Assembly: GCA_905331475.1 (NCBI GenBank)
Contig: CAJNYU010004466.1
Coordinates: 24,730 to 88,729 of the forward strand
Length of the DNA stretch: 64,000 bases
Source of the DNA: Rotaria socialis
Lineage: Eukaryota; Rotifera; Eurotatoria; Philodinida; Philodinidae
Direction: 5' to 3'
The notes below the pieces were generated by a model. It was not told where the DNA came from, ran no database searches, and was given only the letters and a program-made list of their open reading frames with translations. Both the position numbers and the translations under genes were made by a program. Position 1 is the stretch's first letter; every line of letters starts with the position of its first letter. This document shows positions 1 through 10,895 of the stretch, piece after piece.

Positions 1-387
1 TTTTTTTCTTGTTTAGTAATAAAAGGAAAAAATTGAAAATAGCATGACTCTAGAAATCTATGGATTTGAAGATTGTAAAGAAATAGATTTAAAAATATGA
101 ATCAATTCTGTTATGTTAGCTAGAGATTAGTCGCTGAAAGTTCGCCATTCGAATGCTTGTCAAAGTAAATGTGTGATATCACTTATCTTTGTCTGTAGTT
201 ATATATAGTAGTCGTATATACTGAATTATTTAGTCTGCTAATATCCAAGAAGAACATCAATGAAAGATTAGGACAGTTCATTTATGTCTAAAAGACACTT
301 CCGACTATGCATGAATATTTTATAAATAATCTTGAAATTAAATTTAGTTACGCTTAATTTTACTTTCTTTTTCTTTCATATGTGTAG

Positions 388-730
388 TAATAGGACCGGA
401 CTATAATGATTTAATGACAGCAAATCCTTATCATACATTTGATCCAAGTCGAGCATCATATGGATTTCAACCAAGTAAATTTACCTGAAATTTTTCTTTT
501 TCAATTTTAATAATATTTCATATTAAGACCTCTATGACGAAATGACACCGCCACCAGCTTATTGTCCGCCATCAATGTCTCATTCATCAGCGTATCCATC
601 GATGCATCCAAATTCGTTTTTTGCAGCTGCAGCAGCCGCAGCGGTTGCTGCGGTTAGTAATAATTCAACATCTTTACAGCATGGTATATCTCCATCATCA
701 TCTTATCATGGACAAGCTAACGGCGAATAG
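388..730 (+). CDS. C-terminal two exons of an Ala-rich, probably nuclear regulatory protein (5' part outside window)
   Basis: Exons 388-474 and 528-730, joined across a 53-bp GT-AG intron (475-527), give one frame ending at TAG 728-730. An acceptor at 394 is an equally possible start for the first exon. The encoded tail of about 95 residues runs from IGPDYNDLMTANPYH through a Pro/Ser/Tyr-rich stretch (PPPAYCPPSMSH) to an alanine run (FFAAAAAAAVAAV) and a Ser/Asn-rich end. Such low-complexity Ala/Pro/Ser tails are common in developmental transcription factors, but no DNA-binding domain lies inside the window, so the family cannot be named. Confidence is high that this is coding and low on its role. 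Confidence 0.6.
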
Positions 731-1319
731 GAAAGAACACGTTTTTTTTTGTCTCATTTTTGTTCTAGTGTGCATATATGTTTATTATTGGTGTTTCATT
801 CTTTTGTTTCGGTTAAAGTTTCAAAAAAAAATATATTATATACTGTGATGAATGAATTACTTCCATTTCTTTGCTAGAAGTTATTGATTTTTTGCTAGAA
901 CAAAACAACGAAAGCGGCAGTGTTAGTAGTTTCTTACTATTCTTTTGAATTTTTATCATTCGATTAAGAATAAGAATGTGTTAGTATTCAAGGTGAAACA
1001 AAACCCGAACGACAAAAGCAAATAACAGAAGACGCTCTGTATGTCATGTAATGGATAGGTGAAGTAAAAAGAACGAAGAGGCAAACAGAATACAAAAACA
1101 AAACAAGAAAAAAAGGCTTTTGAAAAACATTTTCATTCGGTGCTCCATTATATTCGATATTCGTAGCTGAAGGTTAAAGGGTTGCTATTAATCTACGAAA
1201 TAGATTGATAAAAATAATAATATTCGTCACGGGTTTTGTTTATGGTTAGATATTTCTATAAAAGCAAGACAAATAACTTAATGCAGTTTGGTTTCCTCGA
1301 ATAGTAGATATTTAAAATA
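731..1319. other. Gap between gene tail and CoA-transferase gene
   Basis: AT-rich 3'UTR and intergenic sequence with T runs after the stop codon. No coding frame with splice signals and no repeat family was recognised. Confidence 0.5.
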
Positions 1320-3263
1320 ATGGCAAAGCTGATCATTGATCAAGCTCTATTCCTTATCAATTCCGGTGCACGTGTTTTTGTACAGGGTAAGGGGAATAGA
1401 ATTTTGATAGAAGAAAAATGTAAAAAACGAAGTCAAAAATTAAAAATTCTGTTATGGATTACTGATTGATTGATTAATCGAAAAAACGATAAATTTCTAC
1501 TGAGCACGTTCACTATTTATGATAGGAAATATTTATTGTTTTTGCTTGTTCAGTAGGCCCATTCATAAGTAAGAATTAAACAAACCATTAAAATGTAAAT
1601 CATCATCATCATTAACAGAAATTAATCTTACATATTGATCACATCCTGGATATGTGCTCAGTTTGAACTGAATTAAGGACATCTAGATTAAGTTAGAATA
1701 CAAGTAGTCTCATGAGAGTCTATCATGTATTTCAGTGGAATGAAATATACAGTAAATGAGATATTATTATTTAATTTTTGCTTCTTCTTCTATTCTTAGG
1801 ATGTGGTGGTAGTCCACGATATCTTAATCGGCTTTTAGCTAATCGTGCTGGTGACCTTCGACATGTGGAAATCATAAGTCTTAATGCACTTGATGATACA
1901 TTTACAAATCCAGAATTAAAAGATAGTTTTTTTGTTAATAGTCTTTTTGCATCTTCTTTCGTTCGTTCGTCGATTGCTAATGGTTCTGGATCGTATATTC
2001 CAACATTACTCAGTGAAATGCCACGTCTTTTCAATGAAAATATTCTTCCACTGGATGCTGCTCTTATTCAAGTTTCACCTCCAGATAAACATGGCTATTG
2101 TTCATTGGGTATTTCAGTCGAAGTAACACAAGCAGCAATACGAAATGCTAAACACGTCTTCGCTCAAATCAATCGAAATATGCCACGTGTACATGGTGAT
2201 ACATTTGTACATATGAATGATATTGATTCTTTTGTTGAATATGATGAACCATTAATTGAATTGAATTATTCTGAAGAAAAAACTCAAATAGAATTAAATA
2301 TTGGCAAAAAAGTTGCTGAATTAATTGAAGATCAGAGTACACGTAAGTGTTTATTTAAATTAATTAACAAAAATATTTGCGAAAAATCGTATGAATTAAT
2401 AAAAAGAAAATGTTCCCAATCGTCTAAGGAGTCCTTATATTCACTACTAAACTATAAATAAAAGTTTCTATAAAAAACTTTATTTTCAAACGTTAATTAG
2501 TAAGAATGTAACTGATGGATTCTATTTATGTTTCTTTTTTTATAGTTCAAGTGGGTATCGGTCCTATTCCAGATTCTATCTTAATGTTTCTTAATAATCA
2601 TAAAGATCTAAGTATAGCAACAGAGATGTTATCCGATGGTGTTATACCATTATTAGAAAAAGGTGTTATTACAAATCGATATAAAAAATTTCATCCTGGT
2701 AAAACAACATGTACATTTATATTGGGAACAAAAAAATTATATGATTTTGTCGATGATAATCCTACTGTTCTTGCAATGGATGCTTCTATAACAAATGATC
2801 CAGCTCAAATACGTCAAAATCCACGAACATGTGCAATTACTTCTGCATTAGAAATCGATCTTACTGGACAAATTTGTTCAGATTCATTAGGAACAATACA
2901 ATATTCTGGTGTTGGTGGTCAAATGGATTTTATGCGCGGTGCTGCTTTGAGTAAATATGGAAAACCAATCATTGTCCTACCATCGCAAACATCGAAAGGT
3001 GTTTCACGAATTGTGAATACGGTAAAATTTGATTTATTTATTTAATTACATAAAACTAAATAGCAGTTTTATAGTTAAAAGAAGGTGCTGGTGTAACAGC
3101 GACACGAGCTCATGTCCATTATGTAGCTACTGAATATGGTGTTGTTAATTTATTTGGTAAAAACTATCAACAACGAGCTAAAAAATTGATTGAAATAGCG
3201 CATCCAAATCATCGTGAAGCATTGGAACGTGCTGCATATAAGCGATTTAAAGCTTTATATTGA
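1320..3263 (+). CDS. Acetyl-CoA hydrolase / acyl-CoA:acetate CoA-transferase family enzyme
   Basis: Four exons (1320-1386, 1800-2342, 2546-3021, 3075-3263) join in phase to 424 residues, close to the roughly 430 of bacterial 4-hydroxybutyrate or succinyl-CoA:acetate CoA-transferases. The start ATG opens MAKLIIDQALFLINSGARVF, the usual first helix and strand of the family. Family motifs are clear: LQVGIGPIPDSI (about 204-215), IATEMLSDG with the Glu (about 230) that forms the acyl-CoA/glutamyl-CoA intermediate in the family, YSGVGGQMDF, and near the end KEGAGVTATRAHVHYVATEYG. It probably moves CoA between short-chain acyl-CoA and acetate. The start gives no obvious mitochondrial presequence; an upstream exon could add one. 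Intron 1 (413 bp) is long for this window. A poly(A) signal lies at 3368. The exact substrate cannot be told from sequence. Confidence 0.9.
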
Positions 3264-3367
3264 ATTTTTTGTGAACGTGAAATTCGGCGATTCATTCATT
3301 TTTTTTACCCAAGCCAAGAAAAAGATTGATATGATAGAACGATCTCATTTTATTTATCAAGTAGAGA

Positions 3368-3373
3368 AATAAA
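3368..3373 (+). promoter_or_regulatory. Poly(A) signal of the CoA-transferase gene
   Basis: AATAAA about 105 bp past the stop codon, before the GC-rich repeat element. Confidence 0.5.
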
Positions 3374-3535
3374 AGTTAATCAAGCTTTCAACTGATTCAT
3401 TTTCGTTTTCATTAAAAAGTCTCATTTCCATGTCTAACACTGGGATGAATTATATTTGAATTCTGTCGCATCTAAATTATTTCTCAACTATGTGAATAAG
3501 TTCATGAAGCAAATGACAGTGTCTTTGAATAATTC

Positions 3536-3932
3536 CCCATGTTGCGAATACCGGATCAATTTTTGCGGTAAACCGCGGTATTTATCCGTTTTGCGGTAAT
3601 GGGAGCCGGTAACCGGACCGGTAAAACCGCGGTAAACCGGCGGTTTTTTGCGCATGTTTATCACATGTGAAAGTAAAAAAAAGGATCTTTAAAATAGTTT
3701 AATTGATGATTCGGAAGACTTTTTCTGTCAAAAATTATAGATAAACCGGTTAACCGCTTTTTTTAGCGGTAACCGCGGTATTAATCAAAACCGGCGGTTT
3801 ACCACGGTAAATGCCAGTTCATTTTTTGTGGTAAACCGCGGTATTTATCCGTTCTGCGGTAATGAGAGCCAGTAAACGGACCGGTAAAACCGCGGTTAAC
3901 AGCCGATTTTCATGCGGTTTTTATTACATGGG
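3536..3932. repeat. GC-rich CGGTAAACCGCGG repeat element with CCCATGT/ACATGGG ends
   Basis: About 397 bp of much higher GC than its surroundings, built from many copies of CGGTAAACCG, its complement, and ACCGCGGT palindromes. A segment of about 75 bp (GCGGTAAACCGCGGTATTTA onward) starts near 3561 and is repeated with few changes near 3830. The outer ends read CCCATGTT and TACATGGG, forming short terminal inverted repeats. There is no ORF. It looks like a non-autonomous mobile element or satellite-like hairpin cluster. I see no clear target-site duplication. Confidence 0.65.
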
Positions 3933-4429
3933 TCGCTTAAATCTAAATTGCACTATAATAAATAAGATATGATCGGTTCTTGCTCAAAGTAGAATAATAG
4001 TAAAATGAGATTACTATCGAAATGAGCTAAACTTAAAAAGAAGAGCCAGCATATTTTCGTGCAAAGCCCAAAAAGAGTTAAATTTTAAATACTTAGATAG
4101 ATAGATTTTTCTTTTCATAAGTTGTTTTTGTTCGGCTTTATTCGCGTGTGATTGATATGTGGCGTTTCGTAGTGGCTCCATCTATTCATTTTCAAATCAT
4201 GACAATTATTTAAAATCGTTTTTTTAAAAGTGAATAGTAATAATAAATGATATCATAATTTTGATTTTTCTATTCATCAGATTTATATCAGTAAACATAT
4301 TTTATTCAATGCCTTGTTCTAAACGAACAAAGACCGGCAACAGAATTGGTTCATAAGGATATCTCTCTTCGGTGTTTGTGTGTACTCATTCAAGTATCTC
4401 AAAGACGTTGACTGTAATTATTCGTAAAA
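3933..4429. other. Gap upstream of BUB1
   Basis: AT-rich sequence with no supported coding exon. The promoter and 5'UTR of BUB1 presumably lie here, but no specific element was recognised. Confidence 0.4.
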
Positions 4430-7397
4430 ATGACAAAACCGACGATTGCTGAATTACAACATGAATTTGACAAACGTTCAAAACGATATACTGGAATCAA
4501 TGAAGTATCTGATCTTTGGTTACCGTACGTAAAAGCCTTTTTTTCTATCTAAACTCGATTTTTCAAAATTACTTCTCTTCTATAGTTTCTTAGCTGCCAT
4601 ACAAGATACATTGCCGGATGATGATAATGGCGAAAATACATTAGCTAATAACCAAATTCTATATCCGATATGTATAAGATGCCTTCAAAAATTTGAAAAT
4701 GATTCAGAACAAATCAACAATAAAGATTTTGCGGAAATTTGTCTTTTAATTGTAAGTTTTCCTTTGTATAATTTCTTAGCTGATGTAAGATTATCTTATT
4801 TTCTAGCCTGAAATGTCTGTCGATAAAGGATTATGGTATGGATTATTTTATAAAAAACGTATAGGTGTTAAATATGCACATTTATGGATTGATTGGGCTG
4901 AATATACTGAAGAAAATGAATTAAACTGGGCTGGTTCATGGGGTATTTATGAAGAAGCAAAAAAATTCGTATCTGATCCAAATGTATGTGCCGAAATTGA
5001 TGAAGCTTACCAGTTCGTTCGTTTTGAATGTTGTATTTCAATTATAGAATTTTGTTTTTCTTTTCAGAGCTTTTGCATTACGATTTAAAGAATGGGATCA
5101 ACAAGGTATGTATTGTTCAGTTGGTACTAAAGATAATTTTCAATATTTTATTATTAGAATATACCAAGGAACAGTCAAAAAAGCCACAAAAAAATCGAAC
5201 GACTGTCACTAAACGAAAAACTCAAACACGTAGTTCATTTGACTTGATGATGGCTACTGAGCCAAAAACCAAACGATCACCTGCACGAGCTCCAATGAAA
5301 GTTCAAATGAGTATTGATACAGATGATGATCCTGATTGTCAATTATTACCTGAATGTCGCGAAGCTGTTCGCATTGAATATTCAAGGTAAAATTTGACCA
5401 TTTAAACACAAAATAATCTACGTTTATTTTCATTATCAGAATGCTTGATATGTCAAACACAAGTTTACTCGGTGGTGAACGTATTAGTTGTATGCCAAGT
5501 AATCTTCGACGTGGTTCTGTAGTACCGCCATTAATGAATCTATTCACAATTGATCAAGTACTTCGTCGTCAATCTTATGTACCTGTTGATGACACATTAG
5601 ATGAAAATTTTCTTAATGTTTCATGTATTGTTGTCGATGATCGCGATCCATTTGATGACCAGATCCGAAGACAAATCCTTGACAAACGTGGCATTAATTA
5701 TGCATTGATGGAAAATTACTCGGTTGAAAAAACCAATTTACCACCGATTTTAGCAAAAACTAAAATTGGCACGAAAATTGAGACAGTCGAATTAGGTTAG
5801 CTGATTCTTTTTTCAGAGGAAAGCAGAATTCATATATTGAGATTTTTTTCAGGTGGAACAACTTATGAGTTTGGAAAAAAATTAGGTGAAGGTGCTTATG
5901 GATATGTTATTACAGCACGATTGGAATCAAATCCAAAAGTATCATATGCTTGCAAGGTAATTTTTAAATCTTAAAAGTGCCAATTTGTTCATTCCTTGTG
6001 AAAGAATTAATTTTAATTCTGCTATATTCATGATCACGAACAGAATTAAATTTGAATAGCAGATATTTGGTTATCGTCTGTGTTTATTCCTGTACATGTC
6101 AATAGACCGAAATATTTTTTTTTGTGTCGGTGAAAATAAAATATTTGTTATTTAGATTCAACATCCACCAACTGTATGGGAATTCTATATACTTACAGAA
6201 TTATCACGCCGTTCAGTTCGTAAAGCCGGTCAATTTGATCTTGTAAATGATTTCAATTCTTATATGTAATCTCATTTTATATGTACCTTTCATTTCGGGT
6301 TCATTAAGAATCAACGTATTCCAAATGTATACCGTCTTATTGAATACAATGACTATAGTGTGATGTTTATGCAACGAGCTCCACAAACTTTGTTGGTATG
6401 TAATAACAGTCGAAAAGAACTTCTATGATATGGTTCAGTAGGAATTTCATATTATGAATAAGAGCTCGAGTTGTTGACTTCAGCATGCCATTATAAGAGA
6501 ATTGATATTGTAAAATATATTTTTATTCTCTTTATAGGATTTTGCTAATTATCACATTAGCCGTGATCGATATGTTCCATTATGTTATCAACTTTATTAT
6601 TCAATTGAAATGCTACGTATTTTTGATTATATGCATCGATTACGTATTATTCACTGCGATGTAAGTTATTTTTGAAAAAAGCTTTCGTTCAACATTTTTC
6701 TTTTGCAACCAGGTTAAACCAGACAATTTTATGGTTCTTCATTGGTAAATATATATATATATATATGTTTTTTTTGTTCGATATGAATATACGGTTTTAT
6801 ATGAAATTTCTAGTCCAACAGCGTTTTCAACGAAAAAAGAAAGTTGTGGACCAATACCCTCATTGATGTTAATTGATTTTAACCGTTCGATCGATTTGAA
6901 ATTATTTGATAATGGTACAGCATTCGTAACATGTGTACCAAAGAAAGAATTAGCTTGCGTTGAAATGTTACATAATCGTCCATGGATTTTTCAAGTAATT
7001 CAATCGAAACATCTATAAGTTTCTTTCTGAGATTTATCATTTTTTTTTCTAGCATGATCTTTTTGGTATGGTGTATTCAATCCATGTACTTGTTTTTCTT
7101 AGTTATATGACCGTATGTGAAGATGAACAAAGACAAGACGGTACAATGACAACAAAAGCTAAATTCTCAAAACGCACACATGATATATGGAAAGAATTTT
7201 TTCACGAGTTTCTTAATATTCCTGATTGTCAACATTTACCAGATTTGAATGCATGGGCTGATCGATTAGAATTACTATTATTCGAAGAAGCTAAACGTAT
7301 TAAAGCTAAAGATACTGACTATACAAATATGTTTCGAATAAAACTCGACACACATCTTAATCAATTTCAACCGGCACCACCAGCACCTGCAATTTAA
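4430..7397 (+). CDS. BUB1: BUB1 spindle-checkpoint serine/threonine kinase
   Basis: Thirteen exons join in phase to 682 residues: 4430-4524, 4586-4751, 4807-5012, 5068-5105, 5158-5386, 5440-5795, 5853-5956, 6156-6242, 6309-6395, 6538-6660, 6713-6744, 6814-6994, 7053-7397. The N-terminal ~170 residues form the Mad3/BUB1 TPR region (GLWYGLFYKKRIGVKYAHLW, then WAGSWGIYEEAKKF). A basic, Ser-rich linker follows, then the BUB1 kinase extension (DPFDDQIRRQILDK). The kinase domain runs from about 364 to the end: LGEGAYGYV, YACK, HCDVKPDN (Asp ~497) and LIDFNRSIDLKLF. WKEFFHEFLNIPDCQHLPDL near the C terminus is typical of BUB1. At kinetochores BUB1 phosphorylates histone H2A and recruits checkpoint proteins. 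At 682 residues it is shorter than vertebrate BUB1 (~1,085). DFG reads DFN. A poly(A) signal lies at 7491. Confidence 0.93.
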
Positions 7398-8166
7398 ATA
7401 ATGTTTCCTTTAGAATTCTTTACATATATGAATGTAGCTTATAATATTTTTCTTCTTATACATATACATATATATAGATATATACATACGAATAAAAATA
7501 AATAAATAATTAGATTTGCGTACTATTAATGAAAAAAAGAAAGCTTTCTTCGATTGTATTTTTACTCATAAAAAGTTGTGAAAATAGAACTTCTTTTTTA
7601 TTTCAATACTACTCAGAAGATATCGGAGCTGAGAGAAAGCCGAACGCAAAGTGTTTGCTTTTGAAATTTATGAATTGTTAATATTTAAAACTGCACTAAG
7701 GTTTCACATCATTGCTAATTTTTAGTGTTTCGCAAGAAAATAAAAGGACCTATGATAAATCAATATACTCATGTGTATTAACATTAAATACGAAAGCTAA
7801 AATCCAGGGCTTCTCGCCAACCACTATTTTGCATGCCATTCCGCTCGTTTTTTTTACAGATAACAATCCACCGATGGCTTACCAATGATAGTGGGAACAA
7901 ATATACAACACATAATTGTAGATAAAAATCACTTTTTTAAAGTATTCTTAGTAGATTAATAGATGAATATCATCTAGCCTGTATTTTAGTTAAATAGAAT
8001 TTATTACAAAATATTTAACTTGAAATTAAATTTAGGATATTATTTACATCTAAAAAAAGCTGCACTGCAAAACCGAGTAATAAAAAAGACTAAACACCTT
8101 GCAGCTGACACTTTCTCTCATCATGTCTTTTTTTTTCTACGTTGAAGCGAAGAAGCAAGCCATAAT
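7398..8166. other. Gap between BUB1 and the GH92 gene
   Basis: BUB1 3'UTR with a (TA)n stretch and AATAAA at 7491-7496, then AT-rich spacer. No exon, RNA gene or repeat was recognised. Confidence 0.45.
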
Positions 8167-10546
8167 ATGAAAAATATCATGAAGACAAACAATATTTTAC
8201 TCATATTAGTGTTCATATTAGGAGTTAATGATTGTGATGCAAAGACGATCACCGAATTTCCACCAATGAGTTTATATATTGGCACAGATGGTGATGGTTT
8301 CGGTGCAGGCTCATTGCCATTAGGTGTTCAAAGTCCATATGGTGCTCTTCGTTTAGGTGCTGATACCAGTAATACTTTAAATGTTCCGATTATATTCAAT
8401 CATCTTGGTGGTTATCATTATTCTGATACTCATATAGATGTCTTTTCACATACGCATATGTTCGGAGCTGGCGTACAGGATTATGGCGAAGTTGGTATCA
8501 TGCCAACTCAAATAACTAGCACTAAACAATTAGAAGAAATGATTTCGAAACGAAATGGCTATCGTAGTGCGTTTCGACATGAACGTGAAGTTGTCCAACC
8601 GGGTTATTACCAAGTTTATCTTGATACACATCAAATAAATGTTGAATTAACAGCTACGGAACAAGTTGGCATACATCGTTATACGTATGATAAGATAAAA
8701 AATAAACATCATGCTATACTTATTGATAGTAGTTACACATTACAAGCACGTGCATGCAATCATAGTCAAATTAATATTGATACAACAAATTATGAAATTA
8801 CGGGATTGATTTTTATCGAAGGATCACTTTCAAAACGTTTTGGCGGTCTAGCAACTTATTTTGTTATTACATTCGATCATGAATGGGCTGATTTCGGTGT
8901 TTGGAATGATGGGGAAATCATTGAAAAACAAAATCAAACTAATGGATGCTCATCAGGTGCTTATATTATATTACCTGATGAACACGAACAAATAACAATG
9001 TATGTTGGAATTAGCTTTATTTCGATTGATCAAGCACGTACTAATTTACATATGCAAACAAATATATTTCAACCATTTGATTCTCTTCGAACAATAGTAC
9101 AACAAAAATGGCTCGATGAACTATCGAGATTTGAGGTATGAATTGTTTAATTTTAATTTTTGAGCTGGTTTTCACTATTCTTTCATTTAGGTTAGTGCGG
9201 AATGGGATCGTGAAGCTGAAATTAAATTCAATTCAGCTCTTGTTCATTCATTATCAAGTCCAACGCAATGGGACGAATCAAATGGTGCCTATCTTGGATT
9301 CGATGGTCAAATTCATACAAAACCCGATTATATGCAACATGTCTATACTGATTTATCCATATGGGATGTATTTCGTACGCAAATTCCATTTATTCTTTTT
9401 CACGATTCACAACGAGCAAATGATATAATACATTCTATTATGATTAACGTTGAACAAGGTGGTGATTTACCTAAATGGCCTTTTGCTAATGGTTATACAG
9501 GTTGTATGATAGGTTCACATGCTGATATTCTTATAAGTGATTTAATTATGAAAAAAGAACATGATCAACATTTAAATTTAACACAAGTCACACAAGCTTT
9601 AAGAAAAGTTGCTAATCAAAATCAAGTACATGACGGCCGATTTGACCCAGCAGCATATATAAAATATCAATATGTTCCTTATGATATGGATCACGATTCT
9701 GCATCATTAACATTGAGTTATTCTTACGATGATTGGGCTATAGGAAACGTGATGAATGCTGCTGGCTTAACTGATGAAGCTAAAGAATACTATGAGAGAT
9801 CAACGTGGTTCGAACATGTGTTTGATAGTGAAACAAAATTTTTTTGTCCAAAAAATACAACAGGAAAATTCTATTGTCCAGAAAATGAAATTGAATTTAT
9901 TAATCCATTCGATAATAGATATGTCGAAGGCGACGCTTGGCATTATCGATTTTTTGTACCACATAATACATCACGTCTGATTGAATTATTTGGCGGCCGA
10001 GATAATTTTATTGAAGAATTAAATTCATTTTTTCAACGTGGACAACCATGGACGTCAACATTATTGCCCAATCCATACTATTGGCCAGGCAATGAACATA
10101 ATCTATTTTCTGTTTGGCAATTTAACTATGCTAATCGTTCAGATCTTACACAAAAATATGCACGATGGCTGCTGAATCATGCTTATACAATGAAACCGGA
10201 CGGGTTACCTGGTAACGATGATTATGGAACAATGTCTGCTTGGTATCTATTTACTAGTATGGGTTTTTATCCTCTATCTGGTTCATCAACATATTTAATT
10301 GGTAGTCCAGCATTTGATCGTATAAAAATTACAAGAAAAAATACTGAATGCGTTTTATTAATAAACGTTCATAATAATTCTCCAACGAATATTTATGTTG
10401 AACGTGTTTTATTGAATGGTGAAATTCTCTTAACATTTCCATTTCTCGATCATATAGATCATTTGAAATGTTCGGATGACAATCAATCAAACATTCAATT
10501 AGACTTTTTTATGTCACCAACTCCTGTTTTGTCATATGACAAATAA
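8167..10546 (+). CDS. Secreted GH92-family alpha-mannosidase
   Basis: Two exons, 8167-9135 and 9191-10546, give 774 residues with a single 55-bp intron. Residues 1-~25 form a signal peptide (hydrophobic core ILLILVFILGV). The N-terminal beta-sandwich has the GH92-type opening (IGTDGDGFGAGSLPLGVQSP) and FSHTHMFG. The catalytic helical domain has YTDLSIWDVFRTQIPF, YVEGDAWHY (Glu ~569, the position expected for the acid) and GNDDYGTMSAWYLFTSMGFY (Asp ~666/667, expected base). GH92 enzymes are calcium-dependent exo-alpha-mannosidases that trim mannan or N-glycans. They are widespread in bacteria and present in some fungi. Length and motifs look complete and functional. The single intron, against 7-19 in most neighbours, fits a gene acquired from outside, but that origin is inferred. 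Confidence 0.92.
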
Positions 10547-10895
10547 ATCGATTAAAAAAATAACCTCTAACCTGTCGTCAATAAGTTTGACTTCAAAGAA
10601 TTAACACCGACATGTGTCTCGAGTGATTCAAGATAATTGATGTGGCAATAGAATCAATACAGAGGCTCTTTTTTCTTTGTTTTAACAGAAAAAGGCAACA
10701 GTTGGTAAAATATATATGTATCCAACTGAGTAATATATTCGGTGGTCGTCGATGAATATCATTTTCTCTCTCTAAAGAAAGAGAGAGAGAGAGTGCGAGG
10801 AGAAAAAGCGAAAGCGAGAGAGAGTATTCTGTTTGTTAGTCTCAATCATTTGATCATATATATAGAGAGAGAGAAACCCAAAAAGAAAAGAATCA
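10547..10895. other. Gap with GA-rich promoter region of glypican
   Basis: Contains GA/CT-rich tracts at about 10770-10880 (runs of GAGAGA) just upstream of the glypican start. They could be a GAGA-type promoter element or simple repeat. No coding exon was recognised. Confidence 0.45.

Noticed and set aside
621-848. Second open frame overlapping the Ala-rich exon
   Set aside because: It is a frame-shifted shadow of the 528-730 exon running into T-rich 3'UTR.
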